This document shows, in pieces, positions 15,873 to 24,744 of a stretch of DNA of 64,000 nt; the stretch's first letter is position 1, and each line of letters opens with the position of its first letter. The stretch lies in contig NZ_CP168493.1 of assembly GCF_042945595.1 (NCBI RefSeq), forward strand, positions 1,674,001 through 1,738,000, written 5' to 3'. A program made the position numbers and the translations under genes. A model generated the notes under the pieces. The model worked only from the letters and a program-made list of their open reading frames with translations, did no database searches and was not told where the DNA came from. The DNA comes from Psychrobacillus sp042945595 (lineage in GTDB: Bacteria > Bacillota > Bacilli > Bacillales_A > Planococcaceae).

Positions 15873-16445
15873 ATGAACAAATGGAAGATTGCATTTTTTT
15901 TACTTGTAATCATGATAATCGGATTAGTGGTTGGATTATTTTATTGGATATCAACTCCATCTGATTCATCGGAAGAACAGTTAGAAACAACTAATTATTC
16001 AGGCAACGTGCTAACAGTAAACTCTACGAAAGAGGATTTTGAGGGTATTGCTAATACGTTTATGAAAAAAGCGGTGGGTAGGAAAACTTTACCTTTAAAA
16101 TTAGAACTAAAAGATCAAGTGATTTTGACTTCTGAAATAATAGCTTTTAGGAGTATTATTCCAGTGAAAATGTATTTTGAACCTTTTGTTGAAGAAAACG
16201 GTGATATTCGATTAGTACAATCTTCATTAGAGATAGGTATAGTCAAACTCCCTCCAGAAACAGTACTAAAGGTATTAAAAGATTCCATACAACTTCCAAA
16301 TTGGATGATTGTCAAACCTTCTGACAAAGAAGTTTTAATACAATTAGCAAATATTCCAATGGCTTCTGGTGTACATGTACGTGCCAAAGAATTGAATTTA
16401 GCTGAAGACGTTATTACATTAGAAATAGTAATCCCAGATGAGTGA
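15873..16445 (+). CDS. ypmS: YpmS-family membrane-anchored protein (DUF2140)
   Basis: A 190-residue protein with one N-terminal membrane helix (residues 5-27, KIAFFLLVIMIIGLVVGLFY) and an extracellular beta-rich domain typical of YpmS/DUF2140. It lies between ypmR and msrA in the same transcript. Function is unknown; the constant pairing with the YpmR hydrolase suggests a shared envelope role. Confidence 0.88.
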   Translation: MNKWKIAFFLLVIMIIGLVVGLFYWISTPSDSSEEQLETTNYSGNVLTVNSTKEDFEGIANTFMKKAVGRKTLPLKLELKDQVILTSEIIAFRSIIPVKMYFEPFVEENGDIRLVQSSLEIGIVKLPPETVLKVLKDSIQLPNWMIVKPSDKEVLIQLANIPMASGVHVRAKELNLAEDVITLEIVIPDE

Positions 16446-16457
16446 GGAGGAAATAAT

Positions 16458-16982
16458 ATGGAAAAGGCAACATTTGCTGGTGGTTGTTTTTGGTGTATGG
16501 TTAAACCATTTGATACATTTGAAGGTATTGAAAGTGTAATATCTGGCTATACAGGTGGACATACGCTAAACCCAACGTACGAGCAAGTTTGTTCTAATAA
16601 CACAGGTCATTACGAAGCTGTTCAAATTACGTATGATCCAGCGATTTTTTCTTTTGATCAGTTATTAGAAATTTTCTGGATGAATATAGATCCAACAGAT
16701 GAAAATGGACAGTTTTTTGACAAGGGAAGTTCTTATCAAACAGCAATATTTTACCATTCAGAAGAACAACGTGAAAAAGCTGAAAAGTCCAAAGTAGATT
16801 TGGATGCATCTAAAAAATTTCAATCAAAAATAGCTACGAAGATATTACCTGCAAAAGAGTTTTATGCAGCCGAAACCTACCATCAAGAATACTATAAGAA
16901 AAATCCGGCGCATTATAATCGATATTATGTCGGATCTGGAAGAGCGGCATATATCGAGAAAACATGGAGGGATTCCAAATGA
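16458..16982 (+). CDS. msrA: Peptide methionine-S-sulfoxide reductase MsrA
   Basis: A 174-residue enzyme reducing methionine-S-sulfoxide in proteins. Active-site motif AGGCFWCM places the catalytic Cys10. The conserved GGHTLNPTYEQVCSNNTGH, DPTDENGQFFDKG and YHQEYYKKNP blocks are present. The msrB start overlaps its stop (ATGA), so the two stereospecific reductases are made together. A second MsrA lies at 48.3 kb on the other strand. Confidence 0.95.
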   Translation: MEKATFAGGCFWCMVKPFDTFEGIESVISGYTGGHTLNPTYEQVCSNNTGHYEAVQITYDPAIFSFDQLLEIFWMNIDPTDENGQFFDKGSSYQTAIFYHSEEQREKAEKSKVDLDASKKFQSKIATKILPAKEFYAAETYHQEYYKKNPAHYNRYYVGSGRAAYIEKTWRDSK

Positions 16983-17389
16983 AAGACAAATTAACGGAGA
17001 TGCAATATTATGTGACACAGCAAAATGGAACAGAGCCACCTTTTCAAAATGAGTATGATAAGCATTTTGATGAGGGGATATATGTAGATGTCGTTTCAGG
17101 GAAACCATTATTTCATTCGAAAGATAAATACGATGCAGGTTGTGGATGGCCAAGTTTTACAAGACCAATTGGATCACAAGAAGTGGTTGAACATGTCGAT
17201 GAAAGTCATGGGATGAGAAGAGTAGAGGTTAGAAGCAAGACTGCTGACTCGCATTTAGGCCATGTGTTTCCAGATGGTCCCTCAGAAGAAACTGGATTAC
17301 GTTATTGTATAAATTCAGCATCTTTGCGATTTGTATCAAAGACCCATCTGAAAGAAGAAGGTTATGAAGATTATTTGAAATTGTTCTAG
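16979..17389 (+). CDS. msrB: Peptide methionine-R-sulfoxide reductase MsrB
   Basis: A 136-residue enzyme reducing methionine-R-sulfoxide. The ATG at 16979 is chosen because GGAGGG lies 7 nt upstream; an in-frame ATG at 16964 precedes that site. The catalytic cysteine is in RYCINSASLRF. The GCGWPSF and HLGHVFPDGP motifs are intact. The two CXXC zinc-ligand pairs of the zinc-containing class are absent (VSGKPLF in place of the first), so this is the zinc-free type. Confidence 0.95.
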   Translation: MKDKLTEMQYYVTQQNGTEPPFQNEYDKHFDEGIYVDVVSGKPLFHSKDKYDAGCGWPSFTRPIGSQEVVEHVDESHGMRRVEVRSKTADSHLGHVFPDGPSEETGLRYCINSASLRFVSKTHLKEEGYEDYLKLF

Positions 17390-17453
17390 AAGAGTCCCTG
17401 CGTAAGAAATAATTCTGCGCTATTCTGACAATTTAAGAGGATTGAGAACCAAT

Positions 17454-17500
17454 AATACCTCCTACACTTCAATGTATAAAGTGTAGGAGGTATTTGTTTT
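17454..17500 (+). terminator. Strong terminator after msrB
   Basis: Perfect 16-bp stem (17454-17469 with 17479-17494), 9-nt loop, then TTGTTTTT. Confidence 0.9.
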
Positions 17501-17532
17501 TAAGTGGGAAGCGTCAAATGATGCTTACCTAG

Positions 17533-17848
17533 CCAAAAGGTTGGCATTATTTGGCGCAAGTAGGTTGAACTCAAGAGAAATAGATAGTATTCAACTCTTC
17601 GTCCGCTTTTAAAAGAGTAGAAAATAATTTTATTTTTCATTAACCGAACCAAATGCATTATGTTTTTACACATTCCAAGAAGGCGACGGACAATCATCCG
17701 CCACAAGATTACCGAAAAAAGTGGATTTAGAAGTGACACAGTCACTTCTAAATCCACAAAAATTCCCCCGGTAATAGTGTAGCCAATGTTTCGTCTAAAG
17801 CACTCTGGCTATAGTAAAGACCAGTTGCACTTAAAGGACTTGCACTTT
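17533..17848 (-). repeat. Dispersed hairpin-bearing intergenic element, copy 1
   Basis: Read on the minus strand it starts 6 nt past the chemoreceptor stop: GTGCAAGTCCTTTAAGTGCA, then AGTGCTTTAGACGAAACATT and GGCTACACTATTACC, a 17-bp hairpin with 3-nt loop (17721-17757), TTTTTTCGGTAATCTTGTGG, CGGATG, CTACTCTTTTAAAAG and CTATCTATTTCTCTTG. The same blocks occur in the same order downstream of murG (30731-31063). No coding capacity is evident. The hairpin plus T tract should also terminate the chemoreceptor mRNA. Confidence 0.75.
17715..17757 (-). terminator. Terminator hairpin inside repeat copy 1
   Basis: Perfect 17-bp stem GTGGATTTAGAAGTGAC with its complement and a 3-nt loop; six T residues follow on the minus strand. 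It serves the chemoreceptor gene. Confidence 0.85.
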
Positions 17849-17853
17849 CTCAT

Positions 17854-19722
17854 TTACAATTTAAATTCATTTACTACTTTTCGAAGTTCATCTGCTTGGT
17901 TCGATAATTCTACTGCAGAAGCATTAATTTCTTCCATAGCAGCCGATCCCTCTTGAGCAGCCGAAGCGGATGTTTCAGTATTGGTAGCAGTATTTTCTGC
18001 AATTTGATTAACCTCAATAAAGGAAGCAGCAACTTCTTGGCTAAAGTTAAGCGTGTCTTCAATTTGTTTTACCATTTTATCAATGATTGAAATAGTTTTA
18101 TTTGTTTGATTCATAATTTGTTCTAAAGAAGCATTTGTTTCATTCGCCACTTCTACACCACGAATCACATTTTCTACACCTTCATGATTTTGTTTTACAA
18201 TGGAAGTAACCTCCGTTTGGATGGAAGTTACAATACCAGTTACTTCTTTCGCTGCTTTTTGAGATTGCTCTGCAAGCTTACGAACTTCATCCGCAACAAC
18301 AGCAAAGCCTCGTCCGTGTTCTCCTGCTCTTGCAGCTTCAATTGCAGCATTCAACGCAAGTAGATTTGTTTGTTCTGCAATTGCAGTAATAGTTTTAATA
18401 ATAGAAGTAATTTCATAAGACTTTGTTCCGAGCGCTTCAACAGTTTGTGAAGTGTTCGCCATAGTCTCTTCAATTTTCATCATTACATCTCCGGAGTGAT
18501 GTACTGATTCAGCCCCTTTACGTGCAGCAATCATCATATGATCTGTTGCTTCTTTTACAGCTTGAGCATCATTATTTAAATATCTAGTTGCTTCTTCAAG
18601 CGAGTTCATCTTTTGAATAGCGATATTCATACTCCGCATCGTTTGTTCACTTCCAACAGCAATTTCATTTGTTGAGTCTGCAATAGATTGTATAGTTATT
18701 GCTGTCTCATCAGAAGAAGCCATAAGCTCTTGCCCACTAGCTGATACATTCTCAGTAAGTAAACTCACTCTTTTTACCAAATTTGCAATGGAAGCGATTA
18801 AAACGTTTGTACTTTCTGCGATTTCACCAAATTCATCTTTGGAACGAATTTTCACACGTCGAGTTAAGTCACCGCCAGCTTGGGCAATATCTAAAATAGA
18901 ACGATTGATAGCATAAGTACTTCTTTTAATAGAAAGAAACAGATAAATACCAAATGAAATTGTTAATGCTACTGAAAAAACGGTTAATGCGATAAATAAG
19001 AATAAAGAAGTATTATTTCCCTTCTTTAAAAGGTCAATTTGACTCGCATTATTTTTAGCTAGTATTTCATTCATAGCAGCAATATGAACATCTACATAAT
19101 TCATGGCAGTTTTCCCATTGCCAGCGTTTACTAATTTTTGAGCGGATTCAATACCTGTTTCATCACGCATTTTAATTACTCGGTCAGAGTATTGAAGGTA
19201 TGTCGTAAAAAATTGGTTAATTGATTGTATTTTTTGTAATTCTTCTGGACGATCTTTATAAATTAGATGCAATTCTTTTAAATGAGTAATAATTGCATCT
19301 TTATATTTTTTATGACTTGCCATATAATTTGACTTACCGGTTATAATATAACTTTGTTCTGCATATGCCAGTTGAGCAATTTCGGTGGAAATCTGATTTA
19401 CCATCATTTGCTCTTTAATGTCTTCATTCGTAAATTTCTCTAAAGCTTGTTGAGATGAAAACATTTTGCTAGAAGTTAATACAAGCATAGAAATTAAGAT
19501 TATAATAAGGACGGAAAAGATGATAAGTACGCGACCCCTTATAGAATTATAGATATTGATTTTTGTTGTTGCATTAGGTTTTCTTCCTATCTTTTTCTTG
19601 TTTTTAAAAAACGTTAAGAAAGGTGTTTTTTTCTCCTTCGCCCTCTTCTTTTCATGTTTCTTTACTTTTGGTAACTTCAATGGTTTTAATTTATTTCTGA
19701 TCCCCTTTAACAACCATATCAA
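17854..19722 (-). CDS. Methyl-accepting chemotaxis protein with basic N-terminal tail
   Basis: A membrane chemoreceptor of 622 residues from TTG 19722; a TTG three codons later (19713) has better spacing to AGAAAGGG. Order: unusual ~60-residue Lys/Arg-rich cytoplasmic tail (KLPKVKKHEKKRAKEKK), TM1 near 66-86, helical extracellular sensor (about 87-240), TM2 near 242-266, HAMP, then the kinase-control hairpin with tip AEQTNLLALNAAIEAARAGE and GRGFAVVADEVRKLAEQS. Ligand unknown; the mostly helical sensor resembles four-helix or CHASE3 types. Most chemoreceptors have only a short N-terminus before TM1. Confidence 0.93.
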   Translation of the reverse strand: MIWLLKGIRNKLKPLKLPKVKKHEKKRAKEKKTPFLTFFKNKKKIGRKPNATTKINIYNSIRGRVLIIFSVLIIILISMLVLTSSKMFSSQQALEKFTNEDIKEQMMVNQISTEIAQLAYAEQSYIITGKSNYMASHKKYKDAIITHLKELHLIYKDRPEELQKIQSINQFFTTYLQYSDRVIKMRDETGIESAQKLVNAGNGKTAMNYVDVHIAAMNEILAKNNASQIDLLKKGNNTSLFLFIALTVFSVALTISFGIYLFLSIKRSTYAINRSILDIAQAGGDLTRRVKIRSKDEFGEIAESTNVLIASIANLVKRVSLLTENVSASGQELMASSDETAITIQSIADSTNEIAVGSEQTMRSMNIAIQKMNSLEEATRYLNNDAQAVKEATDHMMIAARKGAESVHHSGDVMMKIEETMANTSQTVEALGTKSYEITSIIKTITAIAEQTNLLALNAAIEAARAGEHGRGFAVVADEVRKLAEQSQKAAKEVTGIVTSIQTEVTSIVKQNHEGVENVIRGVEVANETNASLEQIMNQTNKTISIIDKMVKQIEDTLNFSQEVAASFIEVNQIAENTATNTETSASAAQEGSAAMEEINASAVELSNQADELRKVVNEFKL

Positions 19723-19835
19723 CCCTTTCTACAAGTATTACCTATTAATATTTTTAAGTTTACTTGTTTTAGATAGAATTATCTACATGTTTTTTGAATT
19801 TTCCATGTCTTCATGACTAAAGTTGGAGGTGAAAT

Positions 19836-20057
19836 ATGAAACAATCGTTTTATCTTTATGCATTAAAATACCGTGGGGGACAAAAGAAGGATATAAAAAC
19901 ACTCTTTGCAGAAACCATGTTTAATCAACATGATTTTCCAAAAGCAGAAACCTCTTTTGATTCTTTATCGAAATATATAGAAGAACTTGCACACGTTGAA
20001 ATGAGTGCAACCGTTTTTGACGAACTTTGGGAACTTTATAAAGAAGCAAGTAGTTAG
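19836..20057 (+). CDS. yozE: YozE-family protein
   Basis: A 73-residue protein beginning with the family pattern FYLYALKYRGGQKKD and ending in FDELWELYKEAS. YozE/UPF0346 proteins are small helical proteins, possibly nucleic-acid binding, of unknown role. GGAGGTG is well placed. Length matches B. subtilis YozE (74 residues). Confidence 0.88.
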   Translation: MKQSFYLYALKYRGGQKKDIKTLFAETMFNQHDFPKAETSFDSLSKYIEELAHVEMSATVFDELWELYKEASS

Positions 20058-20128
20058 CAATTTCGTTGCAATTCAACCAAAAAAAATGTATCATTAAGCG
20101 GATAAGTAATAGAAATGAGGTCAAATAA

Positions 20129-20833
20129 ATGAGTATACACATTAGTGCAAAAAATGGTGAGATTGCGGATACAATTTTGCTGCCTGGAGATCCACTTCGC
20201 GCAAAATATATTGCTGAAACATTTTTAGAAGATGTTGTTCAATACAACGAGGTTCGTAATATGTTTGGTTATACTGGTACATATAAAGGAAAGAGAATCT
20301 CTGTTCAAGGTACTGGAATGGGTGTTCCTTCAATCTCTATTTATATTCATGAATTAATGAATGATTATGATGTTCAAAAATTAATTCGTGTAGGTACTTG
20401 TGGTGCTATCCAGAAAGACGTAAAAGTTCGTGACGTAATCCTTGCTCAAAGTGCTTCAACAGATTCTACTTTGAATAAAGTGTTATTAGATGATGTTAGT
20501 TATGCTCCAACTGCAGATTTTGACTTGTTATATAAAGCATATAATGTTGGTAAAGAAGCTGGATTAAGTCTAAAAGTAGGTAATGTATTTACGGCAGATT
20601 TATTCTACAATGAAAATGCTCAAAACGAAAAATTGGCTAGCTATGGCGTACTTGCGGTTGAAATGGAATCTGCAGCGCTTTATACGTTAGCTGCGAAATT
20701 CGGTCGTCAAGCTCTTTCTGTATTAACAGTTAGTGACCACATCATTACTGGGGAAGCAACAACTTCTGAAGAGCGTCAAACTACTTTCAACGATATGGTT
20801 GTTGTTGCATTAGAAGCAGCAATTCAAGACTAA
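20129..20833 (+). CDS. deoD: Purine nucleoside phosphorylase DeoD
   Basis: A 234-residue enzyme of the hexameric bacterial PNP family, cleaving purine (deoxy)nucleosides with phosphate. Visible: PLRAKYIAE (phosphate site), GTGMGVPSISIYIHEL, VGTCGAIQ, AVEMESAALYTLA (ribose contact) and the catalytic-Asp region LTVSDHIITGE. Standard length. It acts in purine salvage. Confidence 0.96.
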   Translation: MSIHISAKNGEIADTILLPGDPLRAKYIAETFLEDVVQYNEVRNMFGYTGTYKGKRISVQGTGMGVPSISIYIHELMNDYDVQKLIRVGTCGAIQKDVKVRDVILAQSASTDSTLNKVLLDDVSYAPTADFDLLYKAYNVGKEAGLSLKVGNVFTADLFYNENAQNEKLASYGVLAVEMESAALYTLAAKFGRQALSVLTVSDHIITGEATTSEERQTTFNDMVVVALEAAIQD

Positions 20834-20892
20834 TATCTTTAATTTGTCTGTCAATATTAGGAAGATTTCTTCTTTGGTAGATTATCTTCATA

Positions 20893-20926
20893 AATAGACT
20901 GTCATTTAGATGACAGTCTATTTTTA
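20893..20926 (+). terminator. Terminator after deoD
   Basis: Perfect 12-bp stem ATAGACTGTCAT/ATGACAGTCTAT with TTAG loop, then TTTTT. Confidence 0.9.
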
Positions 20927-20944
20927 AAATAATTTTTAGTTTTT

Positions 20945-22444
20945 GTGAAAAGGGTGAAAAATTTGGACGAACAAAACAAATCAAATGAAGAGCTAAATTC
21001 TTCAGAAGTAAAACCAGCATCGCGGTATATTAAGATGAAACCATTTGTTTTTCTTATTATGATTTTCGCCTTAGTAATAGCGACTGCAACTGTTACGATG
21101 TTTTCTTTAACTCTTGGAAAGGACAAGGTTATAGGGGGAGTTGCACCGCAAAGTGAGCGTGCGGAGTTCTCCAAGTTGTATATGGCTTATGATAAGTTAA
21201 AAGAAGAATACTATAAAGATATAGATCAAGACGCGATTGTTAATGGTGCGATAAATGGGATGATTGACGCTCTTGATGACCCGTACTCTGATTATATGAA
21301 TAAGGAAGAAGCCTCTCAGTTCAATGAAAGTATTTCGTCTAGTTTCCAAGGAATCGGTGCGGAAATTCAAGAAAGAGATGGTGTAATAACGGTAGTTTCC
21401 CCGATTAAAAATTCTCCTGCTGAAAAAGCGGGACTATTGCCGAATGATAAAATTATGGCGGTTGATGGAAAAGATATTAAAGGATTTACAGCTTCTGAAG
21501 CAGTGTTATTAATTCGTGGAAATAAAGGAACCGAAGTTAACCTTACGATTAAACGTGGGGAAAATGCGTCGACAGATATTACGATCGTTCGTGATGATAT
21601 TCCGATAGAAACGGTTTATGCAGAGATGGTTGGAGATAATGTAGCACATATCATCATTTCAAGCTTTTCGACAAATACGTATGATGAACTTGTAAAAGCT
21701 ATTAAAGAGATGGATAAACAAGGCATGAAAGCACTAGTATTAGATGTGCGTCAAAATCCAGGAGGACTTCTTGATAGAGCAATCGATATTTCTAATTTAT
21801 TCGTTGAAGATGGAAAGCCAGTTCTTCAAATTGAAGAAAAAGGAAAAAGGGACATAACAACTGCATCACCAGGAACGAAAGTGAAAGTCCCAGTATCATT
21901 AATTATTGATGGTGGTAGTGCATCAGCATCCGAGATATTAGCAGGGGCACTAAGTGAATCAGCTAATGTACCATTAGTTGGATTAAATTCTTTTGGTAAA
22001 GGTACAGTTCAACAAGTAAATGACCTACCAGATGGATCAAACATTAAAGTTACTATAGCAAAATGGTTAACACCTAAGGGTAATTGGATTCATGAGAAAG
22101 GGATTGCTCCAAACTATGTTGTGGAATACCCTGCTTATGCAATGCTTGCTCCATTAGACCCATCCGTGATATTAAAAGAAAATCAGTCTTCTGAAGCTGT
22201 CCAAAATGCGAAAGAAATGTTGAAAGCAATTGGTTATGAAGTTGGAGAAATGAATGAAGACTTCGACGCTACATTTGCTAAAGCAGTGAAAAAATTTCAG
22301 ATAGATAATAATGTTGCCACAACCGGTGAGTTGACAGGCGAAACTTCTTTCATTTTAATGGATAAAATTCGCCAAAAAATAGTAAAAGATGATCCACAAT
22401 TGGAAAAAGCCAAAGAAGTGGTATTAAAGCTTCTGAATAAGTAA
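20945..22444 (+). CDS. ctpA: S41-family C-terminal processing protease (CtpA/CtpB-like)
   Basis: A membrane-anchored serine protease of up to 499 residues. AAGGGTG favours the TTG at 20963 over the GTG at 20945. Order: short cytoplasmic tail, membrane helix (KPFVFLIMIFALVIATATVT), PDZ domain (about 115-200, GIGAEIQERDGVITVVSPI), S41 core with catalytic Ser in DGGSASASE (325-331) and Lys in SFGKGTVQ, and a C-terminal peptidoglycan-binding-like domain (about 415-485). CtpB processes a sporulation checkpoint protein in B. subtilis; location next to deoD fits CtpA. Paralogue identity is uncertain. Confidence 0.92.
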   Translation: MKRVKNLDEQNKSNEELNSSEVKPASRYIKMKPFVFLIMIFALVIATATVTMFSLTLGKDKVIGGVAPQSERAEFSKLYMAYDKLKEEYYKDIDQDAIVNGAINGMIDALDDPYSDYMNKEEASQFNESISSSFQGIGAEIQERDGVITVVSPIKNSPAEKAGLLPNDKIMAVDGKDIKGFTASEAVLLIRGNKGTEVNLTIKRGENASTDITIVRDDIPIETVYAEMVGDNVAHIIISSFSTNTYDELVKAIKEMDKQGMKALVLDVRQNPGGLLDRAIDISNLFVEDGKPVLQIEEKGKRDITTASPGTKVKVPVSLIIDGGSASASEILAGALSESANVPLVGLNSFGKGTVQQVNDLPDGSNIKVTIAKWLTPKGNWIHEKGIAPNYVVEYPAYAMLAPLDPSVILKENQSSEAVQNAKEMLKAIGYEVGEMNEDFDATFAKAVKKFQIDNNVATTGELTGETSFILMDKIRQKIVKDDPQLEKAKEVVLKLLNK

Positions 22445-22509
22445 TAGTTTACAGTTAAAAGCTGGCCTTTATGGTCAGCTTTTTCAACATGAAGAAGGGA
22501 GAAGATAGT

Positions 22510-23415
22510 ATGAAAGATGTATATCTATTAAGTGGGTTTTTGGGAAGTGGAAAAACTTCTTTATTAGCTCATTTAATTGCTCAATTTAAAGTGGAAGGAT
22601 TAAAGCCGGCAGTCATTATGAATGAGTTAGGAAAATTAGCTTTTGATAGTAGAGCAGTCGATAAGGATGTGCCATTAAAAGAAATGCTGGAAGGCTGCAT
22701 TTGCTGCACAGGTTCTGAGAAAATGGAGGCCCAACTTCAGACGCTATTAGAGGGAGAAACCTTCGATGTATTATTAATAGAGACAACAGGGGCTGCACAT
22801 CCTGTTGAGGCAATAAATGCTGTTTTTTCTCCACTCTTTGCAAGCAAGTTAAATATGAAAGGCATTGTTACAGTAGCCGATTGTAAAAGATGGCTTGAAA
22901 GAGACAAAATGACTCCACAAACACGTATGCTTTTTCTAGAACAAATAAAACATGCGCATTTAATTGTGGCAAATAAAACGGATTTACTCTCCGATTCCGA
23001 AATTGCTTCAGTTACTATGCAAATACAAAGTTTAAATAATGCGGCACCAATTATCCAAACTACAAATAGTAAGATACCATTAGCGTTAATTACGAAGTTG
23101 GAAGCAACTTTTCATGAAAAGAGCATTAATAAAACAGCTATTGGCAAACAACTATTTCTTTCTTCTAGATTACACACCTTTTCTGAAGCGGTTGATCAAG
23201 ATTCATTTGAAGACTGGGTAAGAGGACTTCCTGACACAGTTTATCGTATGAAGGGCTATGTTCCATTAAAAGGACATAAATACCCCTATCTATTTCAATA
23301 CGCATATGGAATGGTACAATGGTTGCCAGAATTTATGAAGATGGAGCCCCAAATCGTTCTAATTGGGGAGCAAATAGATACAATTGAAATTATTGGAGAT
23401 TCTTCGTATGATTGA
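22510..23415 (+). CDS. CobW/COG0523-family GTP-binding metal chaperone
   Basis: A 301-residue G3E GTPase. The ATG at 22510 (AAGAAGGGAGAAG upstream) gives the usual MKDVYLLSGFLGSGKTSLLA N-terminus with P-loop GSGKTS. The metal-binding CXCC motif of the family is in EGCICCTG, and guanine specificity is in NKTD. A CobW C-terminal domain follows. Such proteins insert or deliver zinc or other metals. A small gene overlaps its end by 8 bp. No Zur site was recognised upstream. Confidence 0.9.
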   Translation: MKDVYLLSGFLGSGKTSLLAHLIAQFKVEGLKPAVIMNELGKLAFDSRAVDKDVPLKEMLEGCICCTGSEKMEAQLQTLLEGETFDVLLIETTGAAHPVEAINAVFSPLFASKLNMKGIVTVADCKRWLERDKMTPQTRMLFLEQIKHAHLIVANKTDLLSDSEIASVTMQIQSLNNAAPIIQTTNSKIPLALITKLEATFHEKSINKTAIGKQLFLSSRLHTFSEAVDQDSFEDWVRGLPDTVYRMKGYVPLKGHKYPYLFQYAYGMVQWLPEFMKMEPQIVLIGEQIDTIEIIGDSSYD

Positions 23416-23668
23416 TGCTTTTCACCAGTTATATAAAGGAAGAGGAGCATTAGAAAAAGTACGAACAGAAGAAGAGGTTCGACGGGTTATTCAAAGTGAG
23501 TTAATGGATGAGTTTACACATCCAAGAGCAAGGCGTTCCATAGAAACAAAATATGGTTTTGCCATTACGAGAATTAAATCAAGTAAACTATCTTCTGAAG
23601 AACAAAATTGTCTAATAGACGTTTATAAAGAAGAATATGCAAAACTGTCAACAGGATATGAAGTGTAA
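23408..23668 (+). CDS. Small conserved-looking protein coupled to cobW
   Basis: An 86-residue protein; ATG 23408 has GGAGA 8 nt upstream and overlaps the CobW-family gene by 8 bp, so translation is probably coupled. It is charged and helical (EKVRTEEEVRRVIQSELMDE) with no cysteine cluster. I do not recognise a family. Context suggests work with the GTPase, but this is inference. Confidence 0.6.
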   Translation: MIDAFHQLYKGRGALEKVRTEEEVRRVIQSELMDEFTHPRARRSIETKYGFAITRIKSSKLSSEEQNCLIDVYKEEYAKLSTGYEV

Positions 23669-23827
23669 ATTTTGATCTACTTGGTTAAGTTAACCAATAA
23701 TAGTTTTATAGTTTGTTATTCTCATCGATACTTTTAACCAAACTGGACGTGTTGGTAAATATTATGGGAAAATTTCCTCCAATCTTATGTTTACAATAGG
23801 GGTGCACAAAAGAAGGAGGAAATGAAA

Positions 23828-24649
23828 ATGAATAAAAAACATTCTATCATTGTTGGATTACTAGCAGGTGGCTTATTGTTTTCAACTAATACAGCAAATG
23901 CGGCGATGACAACTGGAAATTCACATACTACTTCCGAGGCAAAAAAAGTCGTCACATATCAATGGAACGCACCATATAATATTATTAATAAATTTGATTG
24001 GAACGATTTTAATAACTTAAGCTATCTACTAAATTCAAATCTATTAAATTCAAATCTAGTAATAGAAATACCATCTACACCAGTAAAAAAACCAGTAGAA
24101 GCAACACCAGTTGCACCGGTAAAAAAACCAGTAACTACAACACCAACTACGCCGGTAGAAAAACCAGTGACAGAAACACCAGTAAAAAAACCAGTGACAT
24201 CAACACCAAGCACACCTGTGAAACAGCCTGTAACTGAACAAACGCCACCTAGTAATAATCAGGAAGTAAAAGTACCGGCAGCAGTTCAAGAAGTGGTTGA
24301 TTTAACAAACAAAGAACGTGCAAAAGAAGGATTAAAAGCTTTACAAATTGATGTGAAGCTTAGTCAATCAGCTCAAGCAAAATCACAAGATATGAAAAAT
24401 AAAAACTATTTTGATCATACTAGTCCAACATTCGGTTCTCCATTTGATCAAATGAAATCTCTTGGAATTACTTACAAATCAGCAGGAGAAAACATTGCTA
24501 TGGGACAACGTAGCGCTGCTGAAGTTGTAGATGCGTGGATGAAATCTCCAGGACACAGAGCAAATATTATGAATCCATCGTTTACGCATATCGGAGTTGG
24601 ATTATCTGATAGTGGATTCTACTGGACACAACAATTTATAGGAAAATAA
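23828..24649 (+). CDS. Secreted CAP/SCP-domain protein with Pro/Thr/Lys repeat linker
   Basis: A 273-residue protein. ATG 23828 stands 8 nt after AAGGAGG; an ATG at 23822 is too close. A signal peptide ends near ANA, then comes a linker with about five degenerate repeats of the type TPVKKPVTxTP (residues ~80-150), then a C-terminal CAP domain (~125 residues; VVDLTNKERAKEGLKALQID, YFDHTSPTFGSPFD, PGHRANIMNPSFTHIGVG). YkwD-type CAP proteins are exported in Bacillus; the linker probably spans the wall. Enzymatic activity is not established for the family. Confidence 0.88.
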   Translation: MNKKHSIIVGLLAGGLLFSTNTANAAMTTGNSHTTSEAKKVVTYQWNAPYNIINKFDWNDFNNLSYLLNSNLLNSNLVIEIPSTPVKKPVEATPVAPVKKPVTTTPTTPVEKPVTETPVKKPVTSTPSTPVKQPVTEQTPPSNNQEVKVPAAVQEVVDLTNKERAKEGLKALQIDVKLSQSAQAKSQDMKNKNYFDHTSPTFGSPFDQMKSLGITYKSAGENIAMGQRSAAEVVDAWMKSPGHRANIMNPSFTHIGVGLSDSGFYWTQQFIGK

Positions 24650-24657
24650 TAGAGTCT

Positions 24658-24692
24658 GAGCCTATCGAGTTTTACACTCGATAGGCTCTTTT
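24658..24692 (+). terminator. Terminator after the CAP-domain gene
   Basis: Perfect 13-bp stem GAGCCTATCGAGT/ACTCGATAGGCTC, 5-nt loop, then TTTT. Confidence 0.9.
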
Positions 24693-24744
24693 GCGTTTAT
24701 ATTCAAAACATAGAGCACATACTTCGAGAGGAAGAGGTGATCTA

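Noticed and set aside
17390..17853. Insertion sequence remnant between msrB and the chemoreceptor
   Set aside because: No transposase fragment, terminal inverted repeat or target duplication was seen; the repeated blocks fit a non-coding element.
24060..24240. Minus-strand ORF with Val/Thr/Gly-Phe repeats opposite the CAP gene
   Set aside because: It is the reverse complement of the Pro/Thr/Lys linker repeats of a real secreted protein; no ribosome site.
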